Shown here in pieces: positions 19,801 to 27,428 of a stretch of DNA of 46,085 bases (position 1 is its first letter; every line of letters begins with the position of its first letter). The translations under genes were made by a program, and so were the position numbers. The DNA comes from Symbiodinium natans (Eukaryota > Sar > Dinophyceae > Suessiales > Symbiodiniaceae), in contig CAJNDS010002521.1 in the NCBI GenBank assembly GCA_905221605.1, positions 334,704 through 380,788 of the forward strand, given 5' to 3'. Below the pieces are notes generated by a model. The model made no database searches, was not told the DNA's origin, and was given only the letters and a program-made list of their open reading frames with translations.

Positions 19801-22800
19801 ACACTGAGACACCGATCCACCCTATGAACCATATACAAGCCCTCACCAACACAGCACTGCAAGCCCTACCCTAAACCCTGCAACCCCCAACAAAACACCC
19901 AAAAGCCCAAAAGCTGTAGAAGCCTAACCCCTCAAACCCAAAAAAAACCTTGAAACCCCAAACTCCAAACTTTACCGACAACCCTGAAAGCAATGTCCGG
20001 AAAACCCTAACCCCTAAAACTACTCTGAAAACCCTACACCCCCAAAACCCTGAAACCCTAGGACCCTAAAACCGCAAATCCCCAAAACCCTCAAACCCTC
20101 AAACCCTAAAACCCTAAAACCCTAAAACCCTAAAAGCCTAAACCCTAAAACCCTAAAACCCTAAAACCCTAAAACCCTAAACCCTCAACTCCAAACTTAC
20201 CTAGCTCAGGTCAAGGCGCTTCACCGCACGGGTCCAGTCCACCGTATTGGCCCGCGTCCAGAGGTTCAGTGCCTGGGGGCAGGGGGTTTGGGGCTTAGGG
20301 TTTAGGGTTTAGGGTTTGGGGTTTGGGGTTTAGGGTTTAGGGTTTAGGGTTTAGGGTTTAGGGTTTAGGGTTTAGGGGATTGACCGCGTCCCCTTAGCGG
20401 ACTGCAGGTTTAGAGGTTTAGAGGTTCACGGGTTTAGGGTTCAGGCTTTCAGCTTTTTCTTGTTTTAAGAGCCTGCACCAAGCAAACCCTTACACCCTAA
20501 GCTACTAATTGCTTAAGAACCCCCCCTAACAAATGTTAAAAATATTCTTCCTCATAAAGGGAAAAAATGGATTATCATCTTGCATGTTTGGGGTGATTCT
20601 TGAGCAAATAGTGGTAAAAAAACTTGAGGGACCGCCCAACCAACCTCTTTCCCTGTTGACACCTTTGACACCTCGTCGTCCAATGCACAGTGAGCCCTAA
20701 AAACCCTAAACCCTAAACCCTAAACCCTAAACCCTAAACCCTAAACCCTAAGCCCTACATTCTGCATAGGCGGCACTCGCCGAAGCCCCAATCTAGGGCC
20801 CCTTGTCTCTCTACGTGAAACTGCGGCCCCTCCTTTCTTGTAGGAATTCACCCAGCCCGTGGGTTTAGGGTTTAGGGTTTAGGGTTTAGGGTTTAGGGTT
20901 TAGGGTTTAGGGTTTAGGGTTTAGGGTTTAGGGTTTAGGGTTCAGGGTTTAGGGTTTAGGGCTCCGACTCCCGGGCGCCTCCCCTTCCGCGTCGCATCGC
21001 GGGAGCCGGTAGCCCGGCACGCGGATGTCAAAGTGGTGTATGTGGTGGTACTCGATGCCGAAGGAGAACACCTGACTTTTAGGGTTTAGGGTTTAGGGTT
21101 TAGGGTTTAGGGTTTAGGGTTTAGGGTTTAGGGTTTAGGGTTTAGGGTTTAGGGTTTAGGGTTTGGGGTTCAGGGTGGCGTTTTGCGGTCCCCCTTCACC
21201 TAAGAATCCTGCAAGATGTCCTCTAAGCCTTCCCAAAGACCTGCCCCCCTGAACCGCCCAAACCCCGAACCCTAAACCCTAAACCCTAAACACTAAACCC
21301 TTCAAAACCTCACAATCACTACTAAGTCTAAGGAATCCTCACGACGTCCTTGGGGACCAAACGAACCCGAAAAGAGTGCGGTTGAGATGTATATGGGGGT
21401 TTACGATATTAGGGGTACCAAATTGGGCCCTTAGAATAACGGAATCCTACTATTTGGGACCCATTCTCGTCCACCCCGACATGGGATTTAATAATTTTAA
21501 GGCTTCAGGGTGTAGGGTTTAGGGTAAGGGTTTAGGGTTTAGGGCTTGGTACCCTAAACCTCTCGGCCTCTGAACCTCAAGGCCCGCAACCTCAAACCCT
21601 GCAACCCTGAACAAAACAAACTCAAAACCGTGCAAAACCCTAAGCCCCTGAACCCCACCATCCTAAACCTTGAAAACCCTAAACCCCTGAAGCCCCCTAT
21701 GAACCCTACAGCCCGTTTGAACTCCCGAGCAAAAACAAATCCTAACTTAACCGTCAAGGGCTTTGGGGTTCAGGGGTTTTCGGGTTTGGGATTTTAGAAT
21801 GGAACCCTAAACCGAAACCTCTAAACTCTAAACCCTAAACCCTAAACCCGAAACCACAACCCTAAACCCTAAACCCTAAACCCTAAACCCGAAACCCTAA
21901 ACCCGAAACCACAACCCTAAACCCGAAACCACAACCCTACACCCTAAACCCTAAACCCTAAACCCTAAACCCTCAGGGGTTTGAACCCTAAGCTCTCACA
22001 CCCGGGTCTCCGGCAGAGAGAGGCCACGGCAGCGGTATCCTCACTCCCCAGCTTGCTGAAGGGGAAGGGGGAGAGGGGGGGTTATTAGGTTTAGGGTTTA
22101 GGGTTTAGGGTTTAGGGTTTAGGGTTTAGGGTTTAGGGTTTAGGGTTTAGGGTTTAGGGTTTAGGGTTTGGGGTTTGGGGTTTAGGGTTTAGGGTCCTGT
22201 AAAACTCCGAAAACTTTAGGGGTTTTAGGGGCTTCAGGTTTAAGGCTTCAGGAGGGGCTTTGGATGGCTTTGAGGGGCTTCGAGCGGCTTCGAGGGGCTT
22301 TGAGGGGCGTTGAAGGTTCGGGTTTAGGGTTTCTTGGGGGCTGAGAGAGTTTGAGTGTTTTAGGGGCCTAGAGGGTTTCAGGGTTTAGGGCGTTAACTGA
22401 CGCGTTTGAAAATGTTGGGGGCTTGAGGGCTTTTCTGCCAACCTTCTTGTGTTTAAGGGCTTTGGGGGTCTAGGGCTTGAGGGTTTAGGGTCGTAGTGCT
22501 TAGGGTTTGGGTTTGAAGTTTGCGGTTGAAGGTTGACCCTACGTACCCCTAAAACCCTAACCCCTAGACCCGAGGCCTAGGACCCTGGATCCTCAACCCT
22601 AGACTCTAAACCCTAAACCCTAAACCCTAAACCCTAAACCCTAAACCCTAAACCCTAAACACTAAACCCTAAACCCTAAACCCTAAAACCTAAACCCTAA
22701 ACCGCACCGTCAGCATTGGGACATGTGACATGTACACTTGCCGAAGTATGTCGGGGGTCCTCGTGCTACCCCCTCTATACTACCGCCCCTAGGTTCCCCC

Positions 22801-24453
22801 CATAATTAAGGTTATTTAGGGATAATTAAGCTTAATTAAGGTTATGTAAGGGGGGAACCCAGGGGGGGGTAGTATAGAGGGGGGCTAGTAGGGAAACCCT
22901 AAACCCTAAAACCCAAACCCTAAACCCTAAGCCCTAAACCCTAAACCCTCAACCCTAAACCCTAAGCCCTAAACCCTAAACCCTAAACCCTAAACGGGGG
23001 TCCTCGTGCTCCCCAAGAGGGCTGCGTCCACGTGCGTCCGCGTCGACTCGTCCTCGCAGCCTGGTAGCGCTCTCAAGGGCCCCAGGCCCTGAACCCTGAG
23101 ACCTGAACCCTGAAACCTGAACCCTAAACCCTAAACCCTAAACCCTAAACCCTAAACCCTAAACCCTAAACCCTAAACCCTAAACCCTAAACGCTAAACG
23201 CTAAACGCTAAACCAAACCAAAAAGTTGAGGAGTTTCGGGCCGGGGGTGTTGGCGTTGAGCGTTGGTTCGGACTCGGAGCATCATGGAGGAGTCGTAAGA
23301 ACGATGGCGCCCTCACAACTTTAAATGCAAAGGGTCCAGGGGTTTAGGATTTAGGGGTTTCGGATTTAGGGTTTAGAGTTTAGGGTTTAGAGTCTAGGAT
23401 TTCGGATTTAGGCTTTCGGATTTAGGGTTTAGGGTTTAGGATTTAGGGCCTGGGGTTTGGGGATTTTGGGTCTAGGGTCTATAGCGCGCAGCTCTGGCTT
23501 GGAGACTGGATGGGATTCTCCGCTTGGGAGCCGGCGCCCTCCACCCTCAACCTTTGGGGGAGTAGTCCCTGGCTCCCCCCTCCCAGGGCCTTTAGAGCCC
23601 AAACCCAAAAAACCCAAAAAAAGCTACAAAGCCTGCCCTACACAAGCCAAAAAGTATAAAGCCCAACCCCTGAACGCTCCATGTTCATGTAGTCCCTCGC
23701 CCGAAGCCCTGCAACCTAAACCCAAGACCCTAAACGCCTAAACCCTAAACCCTAAAGCCCCTGAACCCTAAACCCTAAACCCTAAAGCCCCTGAACCCTA
23801 AACCCTAAACCCTAAACCCTAAACCCTAAACCCTAAACCCTAAACCCTAAACCCTAAACCCTAAACCCTAAACCTTCAGGGGTTTGAACCCTAAAACCCC
23901 CGAACCCCGAGCCACATCTGCAGCCAGGAGGCGGTAGGGGGCGTTGCAGTGGTGCTGCAGGTGAAAAAAGGCCACCCCTGCTCATGGCGGCTGCTCAGCT
24001 CGGTTTTGGGTTTAGGGTTCAGGGTTCAGGGTTTAGGGTTTAGGGTGTTGGGTGTTTAGGGTTCAGGGTTTAGGGTTTAGGGTTCAGGGTTTAGGGTTTA
24101 GGGTTTAGGGTTTAGGGTTTGGGGTTTAGGGTTTAGGGTTTAGGGCATAGAGTTCGTGGCTAAGGATTTGACAGGGGCTTAGGGTAGCAAGGTTTGGGAG
24201 ACTCCAGACGTCCCAAACTTCTAAATAAGTCCCAGACAAAACCCTGAACCCCAGAAACCCTAAACCCTACCACCCTAGCACCCTAAAACCCTAAACCTTA
24301 AATCCTAACTCCAAACCCTAAACCTACACCCCTAAGCCGCACCCCCCCCCCTCCTCTCCCCCCACGCTCCCCGTGGTCGGCGCCTACGGAGCCACCAAGC
24401 CAGGATGCCAGCAAATAGGCGACGAAGGTCTGGCTGCCCAGGGCAAGGTAGAC
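16801..24453 (-). CDS. Upstream chain of small exons (N-terminal part of the WD40 gene or a separate gene)
   Basis: Nineteen or more small minus-strand exons, listed individually, continue the same architecture: 11-93 nt, AG in front, GT or GC behind, telomeric repeats in the introns. From 23060 down to 765 the chosen junctions keep one frame of about 685 codons. Convincing coding pieces include VFSFGIEYHHIHHFDIRVPG, PEFVSFWPYSVIGLQDS and AIQAVEWIPADLTLVFDFAG. None identifies a family. Human WDR34 is roughly 540 residues, so an extended N-terminus or a second gene are both possible. The join above 23262 does not keep frame with 23916-23954. Confidence 0.42.
16939..16949 (-). CDS. Possible 11-nt microexon
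   Basis: GTCGCGTCCGG between a TTTAG acceptor and a GTCCTG donor; it links the exons at 17120-17200 and 16801-16856 in frame. Very short, accepted only because it fits both phases. Confidence 0.22.
17120..17200 (-). CDS. Exon: AIQAVEWIPADLTLVFDFAG
   Basis: Twenty-seven codons, AIQAVEWIPADLTLVFDFAG then AFAVHLR, fully open, with acceptor CCCTGCAG and donor CGG|GTTTAGGG. The intron begins exactly with a telomeric unit on the coding strand. Confidence 0.62.
17484..17572 (-). CDS. Exon: telomere-unit donor, two open frames
   Basis: After GGCTACCAAG the frame that fits the neighbours reads FSQQRHVMLVGRVRNCSANF then GEALAANPG, ending at GGG|GTTTAGGG. Another frame (ALASKGMSCLSAASEIVAPT) is open as well. 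Splice sites are clear; the frame is less so. Confidence 0.48.
17962..17989 (-). CDS. Possible 28-nt exon NLQFRWAYT
   Basis: Minus strand after GCACTGAG: NLQFRWAYT, GT donor. The plus strand is also open here from an ATG (MSSLKDLNDMCKPIEIAG), so this assignment is weak. Confidence 0.22.
18459..18499 (-). CDS. Exon: GHLSRSQLISESH
   Basis: Reads GHLSRSQLISESH between GCTGCAAAG and CAT|GTAGGG. Joins in phase to the exon at 18864-18892, giving DPE-TGHLSRS. Confidence 0.42.
18864..18892 (-). CDS. 29-nt exon CGKACQDPE
   Basis: Reads CGKACQDPE between GCGCTGAG and GAGA|GTAGGC. Another acceptor 13 nt upstream would add ALS in a different frame. Confidence 0.35.
19062..19086 (-). CDS. 25-nt exon with telomeric donor
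   Basis: PNTAEFG between the pyrimidine-rich acceptor CACCTCCTGAG and GGGG|GTTTAGGG. The intron starts with a telomeric tract of several units. Confidence 0.35.
19343..19420 (-). CDS. Exon: PEFVSFWPYSVIGLQDS
   Basis: Reads ADESGRQPEFVSFWPYSVIG then LQDSL. Acceptor GAGGCAAAG; GC donor CTAG|GCTTTG. Strong coding look. The VSFWPYSVI strand could be a propeller strand, but no family is assigned. Confidence 0.55.
   Translation of the reverse strand: MRTSRAGSRSLCPSGPTPSSDSRTA
19597..19665 (-). CDS. Exon: ASATPSSADPAAQLQVEVFR
   Basis: After CAAGTCAG: ASATPSSADPAAQLQVEVFR then LR, donor AGAG|GTCAGGG. A low-complexity linker followed by a beta-strand-like end. Joins in frame to AADESGRQPEF. Confidence 0.45.
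20206..20272 (-). CDS. Exon: ALNLWTRANTVDWTRAVKRL
   Basis: Reads ALNLWTRANTVDWTRAVKRL then DL, after CTGCCCCCAG. The donor is either CTGA|GCTAGG (GC) or, six bases on, the consensus-like TAG|GTAAGT. Using the latter puts an in-frame TAG just before the splice site, which would mean a gene ends here. Confidence 0.55.
20754..20792 (-). CDS. 39-nt exon IGASASAAYAECR
   Basis: Thirteen codons between GGCCCTAG and AGG|GCTTAGGG; the GC donor is the first base pair of a telomere variant. Phase 0 both sides, leading to ALNLWTRAN. Confidence 0.4.
20979..21071 (-). CDS. Exon: VFSFGIEYHHIHHFDIRVPG
   Basis: Thirty-one codons, VFSFGIEYHHIHHFDIRVPG then YRLPRCDAEGE, after AAAAGTCAG, with a GC donor GAG|GCGCCC. 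Composition and length argue strongly for coding. Family not recognised. Confidence 0.6.
21180..21199 (-). CDS. 20-nt possible microexon EGGPQN
   Basis: After GATTCTTAG, EGGPQN with GC donor AAC|GCCACC; fits phases on both sides only. Confidence 0.22.
21384..21480. repeat. Dispersed repeat GGGGGTTTACGA, copy 2
   Basis: GATGTATATGGGGGTTTACG then ATATTAGGGGTACC; matches the copy at 4.5 kb in its first 30 bp and again near GGAATCCTAC. It lies within a candidate intron. Confidence 0.4.
22000..22055 (-). CDS. Exon: KLGSEDTAAVASLCRRPG
   Basis: Reads KLGSEDTAAVASLCRRPG after the pyrimidine-rich acceptor CCCCCTTCCCCTTCAG; the donor GGGT|GTGAGA is close to the eukaryotic consensus. Confidence 0.55.
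22706..22759 (-). CDS. Exon: TPDILRQVYMSHVPMLTV
   Basis: Reads TPDILRQVYMSHVPMLT. Acceptor AGCACGAG|GACCCCC, identical to the exon edge on the other side of the intron (16-bp direct repeat). GC donor GT|GCGGTTT. Joins to GSTR of the upstream exon in frame. Confidence 0.58.
22760..23002 (-). mobile_element. 243-bp introner-like intron with 16-bp direct repeats
   Basis: The two copies of a 16-bp sequence lie at 22752-22767 and 22995-23010. Between them are a 120-bp hairpin (22767-22887) and about 100 bp of CCCTAAA repeats. Splicing at AG|GA in both copies restores an uninterrupted frame, as expected if the intron arose by insertion with target-site duplication. The donor would be GA, a class reported in dinoflagellates. 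Confidence 0.6.
22767..22887. mobile_element. 120-bp hairpin element (TATACTA type), copy B
   Basis: Arms CCCCCTCTATACTACC and GGTAGTATAGAGGGGG enclose GGTTCCCCCCATA / TATGTAAGGGGGGAACC and an AT-rich loop with AATTAAGCTTAATT. It abuts one copy of the 16-bp direct repeat flanking this intron. Confidence 0.65.
23003..23060 (-). CDS. Exon: CEDESTRTHVDAALLGSTR
   Basis: Reads CEDESTRTHVDAALLGST after GCTACCAG. Continuing through the direct repeat gives the same residues (RTP) that begin the next exon, so the pre-insertion frame is visible. Confidence 0.58.
23262..23318 (-). CDS. Possible exon: RAPSFLRLLHDAPSPNQ
   Basis: Open minus segment VRAPSFLRLLHDAPSPNQ after GCATTTAAAG, GC donor. It continues open through RSTPTPPARNSS. 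Support moderate to weak. Confidence 0.28.
23916..23954 (-). CDS. 39-nt exon HHCNAPYRLLAAD
   Basis: Reads HHCNAPYRLLAAD after a textbook acceptor, CCTTTTTTCACCTGCAG; GT donor GAT|GTGGCT. Phase 0 on both sides and in frame with the exon at 24388-24453. Confidence 0.5.
24388..24453 (-). CDS. Exon: VYLALGSQTFVAYLLASWLG
   Basis: Twenty-two codons, VYLALGSQTFVAYLLASWLG then GS, between GCCATCTCAG and TCC|GTAGGC. Hydrophobic, possibly a propeller strand pair or a membrane segment. Family unknown. Confidence 0.55.
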
Positions 24454-24968
24454 CTGAGATGGCTTTTGGGTGTTGGGGTTTAGGGGTTTAGGGGTTTAGG
24501 GGTTTAGGGGTTTAGGGGTTTGGGGTTTAGGGTTTAGGGTTTAGGGTTTAGGGTTTAGGGTTTAGGGTTTAGGGTTTAGGGTTTAGGGTTTAGGGTTTAG
24601 GGTTTAGGGTTTAGGGTTTAGGGTTTAGGGTTTAGGGTTTAGGGTTTAGGGTTTAGGGTTGCAGGTTTGGGGTTTAGGGTTGAAGGTTTGGGGGGTTAAG
24701 GGTGTAGGGAGAAGGGTGACCTGAGATGGAGGAGAGTGTTGTAGGGTTTAGGGTCTGGATTTCGGGGGCTGTCCAGGGCAAGACCGGGGTAAGATAGGGG
24801 ATAGGGGTCTGAAGGGTTCTGGGGGTGGGGGAGGCGGCGGCGTGAGGGAGGGGAGGGGGGAGGGGCTTTTGAGCTTTAGAGCTGCAGGGCAGTAGAGGGC
24901 TTAGGCTTCGTGTTCAACTTAGAAAATACTACCGAGCCTCTTGCTCGTATTGTAACTTGTGATTATTG

Positions 24969-25286
24969 CTATTTCTGAACATTGCTACGAGAGAGTAGCA
25001 TGATTCTCGCCAGGCTTGTAGACATGCGTAGAAAAGAGGAACTATCGGTGACAGCTGTGTAGAAAAGGGTATATCGCGAGGTGCAAAACCTCCGAGCCGA
25101 TATATCTTCTGCGCGCTCCGCAGCATCAGGAGGCCATCGAGCACGACTTCTCAAAGATATCAGCATCTGGGTCGGCCATGTCGCTGCATCAGAGTTCTCG
25201 TCATCGCTCAAGAGGAGGGGCGTTCCTTTTCTATCGATCGCAGCTTGCTTCTTGCCGATGGCTGCTGGGTGAGGTTGCATCGTCAT
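24969..25286 (-). CDS. Unassigned open reading frame, possible 5' exon
   Basis: A 105-codon minus frame with an ATG at 25286 (MTMQPHPAAIGKKQAAIDRK). In another frame an ATG at 25179 starts MADPDADIFEK, ending near a GT, which would make a plausible first coding exon for the chain below. GC content is lower than in the exons. No family recognised and neither start can be preferred. Confidence 0.2.
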   Translation of the reverse strand: MTMQPHPAAIGKKQAAIDRKGTPLLLSDDENSDAATWPTQMLISLRSRARWPPDAAERAEDISARRFCTSRYTLFYTAVTDSSSFLRMSTSLARIMLLSRSNVQK

Positions 25287-25689
25287 TCTGCCGGCCGAAG
25301 CCCAAGCAAACCCTAAACCCTAAGCCCTAAACCCTAAACCTAAACCCTAAACCCTATAAGGTGTAATCGACGTTCCAGGAACTTTCAGGAGCAATGGAAT
25401 ATAGATAGATATATATATATATATGAGGCAGGGACCTCTACGTATTATGTGAACGCTTTCTCTGGCTATAATAGCAACTCTACTAAAAGGCAATAGTTCC
25501 AAGCGACTGACCATGCTTCAGGGGCTTGGTTATGCATGTTAAATGCGTTTTAGGGTTTAGGGTTTATTGTTGAGGGTTTAGGGTGGTTTGGGGTTTGGGG
25601 TTTAGGGTTTGGGGCTAACGGGGTTTTGGGTGTTGGGATTTCAGGCCTAGAGTGGATTATGGCTGCGGCAAAGGCCGAAACCCTGAACC

Positions 25690-25810
25690 CTACTTGGAGG
25701 TTCCGTGGCAGGTAGAACTGGGGTTATGAGTGGGGTCAGTGAAATGATACTTGGTAATGGCCCTTTCTAAGGCACTTCTAACCCTACTTAACAATACCCG
25801 TGAACAAGTG
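25690..25810. mobile_element. CTTGGAGGTTCAT-family element, copy 7
   Basis: Begins CTACTTGGAGGTTCCGTGG and ends ACCCGTGAACAAGTG, with internal CTAACCCTACTTAACA. More diverged than the other copies. Confidence 0.45.
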
Positions 25811-25976
25811 CGAGCCTCGCCCCAGGTCACAACAGACCCATCGCCCAGAAAAAATAGCTTGGATCTGCTGCACGCCCTTCAGATGACCTTGCACAATACT
25901 GCTGTCGCCGCCACGGTCAGCATGGCCCCAGGTCACGACGATATTCTGATGTATTTAAAAGACTCATAGAATCTTG

Positions 25977-26375
25977 TAAATCCAAAACCGTATGAGGAAT
26001 TGAATATGATTATATTGAATTCAATTGGAAATCTAGAATATTTCATAAATTAATTCAAGAATATCGGTTTTCAATTCATTCTAAATGGCATGGAAATAAC
26101 CTGATATTTCAAATCAAACATATACGATGTTCTGAGATATTTACACATGTCCAGAATCCAAATATTCCAGAATCATTGGAAATCCAATATTGTTTGAGCA
26201 ATTGAATTGTTTTTATTGAATTCACATAGGCAATCTGAATATTTCATGAATTTAGGAAATTTTGGTCTTCAATTCTTTGTAATTGTCATTGAAAATCTCA
26301 TATTTCCATTCAAATATATATACGACATTCTCAGGTATTCAAAATATTCATAAAATCATTATGAAACCAAAATTC
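25977..26375. repeat. AT-rich diverged tandem repeat
   Basis: About 70% AT in a GC-rich neighbourhood. Two units of roughly 185 bp share AATATTTCAT, GGTTTTCAATTC/GGTCTTCAATTC and ATACGA followed by TTCTGAG/TTCTCAG; a third starts near 26360 with AAACC and TCTATGAGGA. Non-coding. Possibly satellite-derived or from a mobile element. Confidence 0.55.
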
Positions 26376-26386
26376 TATGAGGATGG

Positions 26387-26840
26387 GGTGAAGTCTTCCT
26401 ACAAAAGCGACTACAGCTAACCCTAAACCCAGAGCCCGAAGCAAGCGACGGCTGTGGCCGCGGGCTCTGAGTCTAGGGTTAGGGCTTCGGGCCTAGGGTG
26501 AACCGAAATCCGAAATCTAACCCACCACCACGCGTGCCCAGGCCCCGGGTTTAGATTTCGGGGGCTAGGGCGGTCAGGGAAGGGGTGAAGTCTTCCTACA
26601 AAAGCGACTACAGCTAACCCTAAAACCCGGAGCCCGAAGCAAGCGACGGCTGTGGCCGCGGGCTCCGAGTCTAGGGTTAGGGCTTCGGGCCTAGGGTGAA
26701 CCGAAATCCGAAATCTAAACCCGGCGCCCTTGGTGACCACCATGCGTGCCCAGGCCCCGGGTTTAGATTTCGGGGATTAGGGCAGTCAGGGAGGGGTGAA
26801 GTTTTCTTACAAAAGCGACTACAGCTGACCCTAAACCCGG
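26387..26840. repeat. Tandem repeat of about 200 bp, 2.3 copies
   Basis: Units start GGTGAAGTCTTCCTACAAAA at 26387, 26584 and (diverged) 26795, spacing 197 and 211 bp. Each contains a fragment of telomere-like CTAACCCTAAA and TCTAGGGTTAGGGCTTCGGG. The open frames over it follow the repeat and are not genes. Confidence 0.7.
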
Positions 26841-27209
26841 AGGCTTGACCATGATTGACCAAAACCTGAGCTCCGCTCCTCACTCCCGTCAAAGCACACA
26901 CCAGGATGGCCGAGGCGACCAAGGCCGAAAGGTTGGACGAAGGAGGGGGGGTTCGACGAAGGCCGACGTGAGAGGCCAAGACGAAGACCGGAGGATTCGA
27001 CAAACGAAGGCCAGCAGGTCAACCAGTTGGTCTGCTGGAGGCTGTGCCCGGTGTTGCCAGCCCCAAGTTCCAAAACTCTCCTGGGCAGGTCTAAGGTCGG
27101 ACCTTCATTTGGGTGGAACATACTGGAACAAACTCGTCCTGGGCAGGTCTGAGCTCTGGACCCCTTCATATAGGCGGAACATACTCGCGCTCACCGTCTT
27201 GCTTACCCG
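26841..27209. other. Stretch without a recognisable gene
   Basis: Both strands have open frames but no recognisable domain. It contains two diverged copies of CTGGGCAGGTCT with GGAACATACT, about 66 bp apart (27080-27190). It ends at the edge of the inverted helicase fragment. Confidence 0.4.
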
Positions 27210-27428
27210 TCTTGCAAAGCGTGACGAAAACATAGTTCGCTGCTTCATCGGCATTAGTCCTGGAGGCCTTGAACCAAAATATTATAGTGTTTCTATTATT
27301 GCTTTGATTAGTAATAAGCTTCACCGCAAGTCATACTACTGCGCTTGTCTTGGGAGTAGGCCAGTCGCGTTACAGCGCTCACCTCGACGCAGTTCACTCG
27401 CCCAGCCATAAATTCATTTACTCCAACA
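27210..27428 (+). pseudogene. Inverted fragment of the D5/SF3 helicase gene (Walker A exons plus intron)
   Basis: About 88% identical, inverted, to 31421-31632. It covers the end of one helicase exon (LAKRDENIVRCFIGISPGG), the whole following intron and the start of the next exon (GVGQSRYSAHLDAV). Because the intron is kept, it is a DNA-level copy, not a retrocopy. The donor has become GGAG|GCC and the acceptor TTAG has become TTGG, so it cannot splice as in the parent copy. Homology stops abruptly at both ends. Confidence 0.7.

Larger units (their letters stand above)
1..24680. repeat. Mosaic of interstitial telomeric (TTTAGGG)n tracts
   Basis: Dozens of tracts of TTTAGGG or its complement CCCTAAA, from 2 to about 25 units, alternate in both orientations with 50-300 bp of unique DNA. 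Variants include GCTTAGGG, GTTTGGGG, GTTCAGGG, GCTTTAGGG and GGTCTAGGG. Orientation flips repeatedly, so this is not a chromosome end. Between the tracts lie GC-rich, exon-like segments on the minus strand (annotated separately) and AT-richer segments that look intronic. TTTAGGG is the telomere repeat of plants, dinoflagellates and chromerids. Here most tracts fall inside candidate introns of a WD40 protein gene. Confidence 0.9.

Noticed and set aside
21554-21757. A 67-codon Gly/Phe/Arg-rich protein
   Set aside because: It follows degenerate telomere-variant repeats and has no splice context or domain.
26423-27003. Overlapping minus ORFs at 26.4-27.0 kb
   Set aside because: Their residues repeat with the ~200-bp tandem repeat; no domain and no selection-like pattern.
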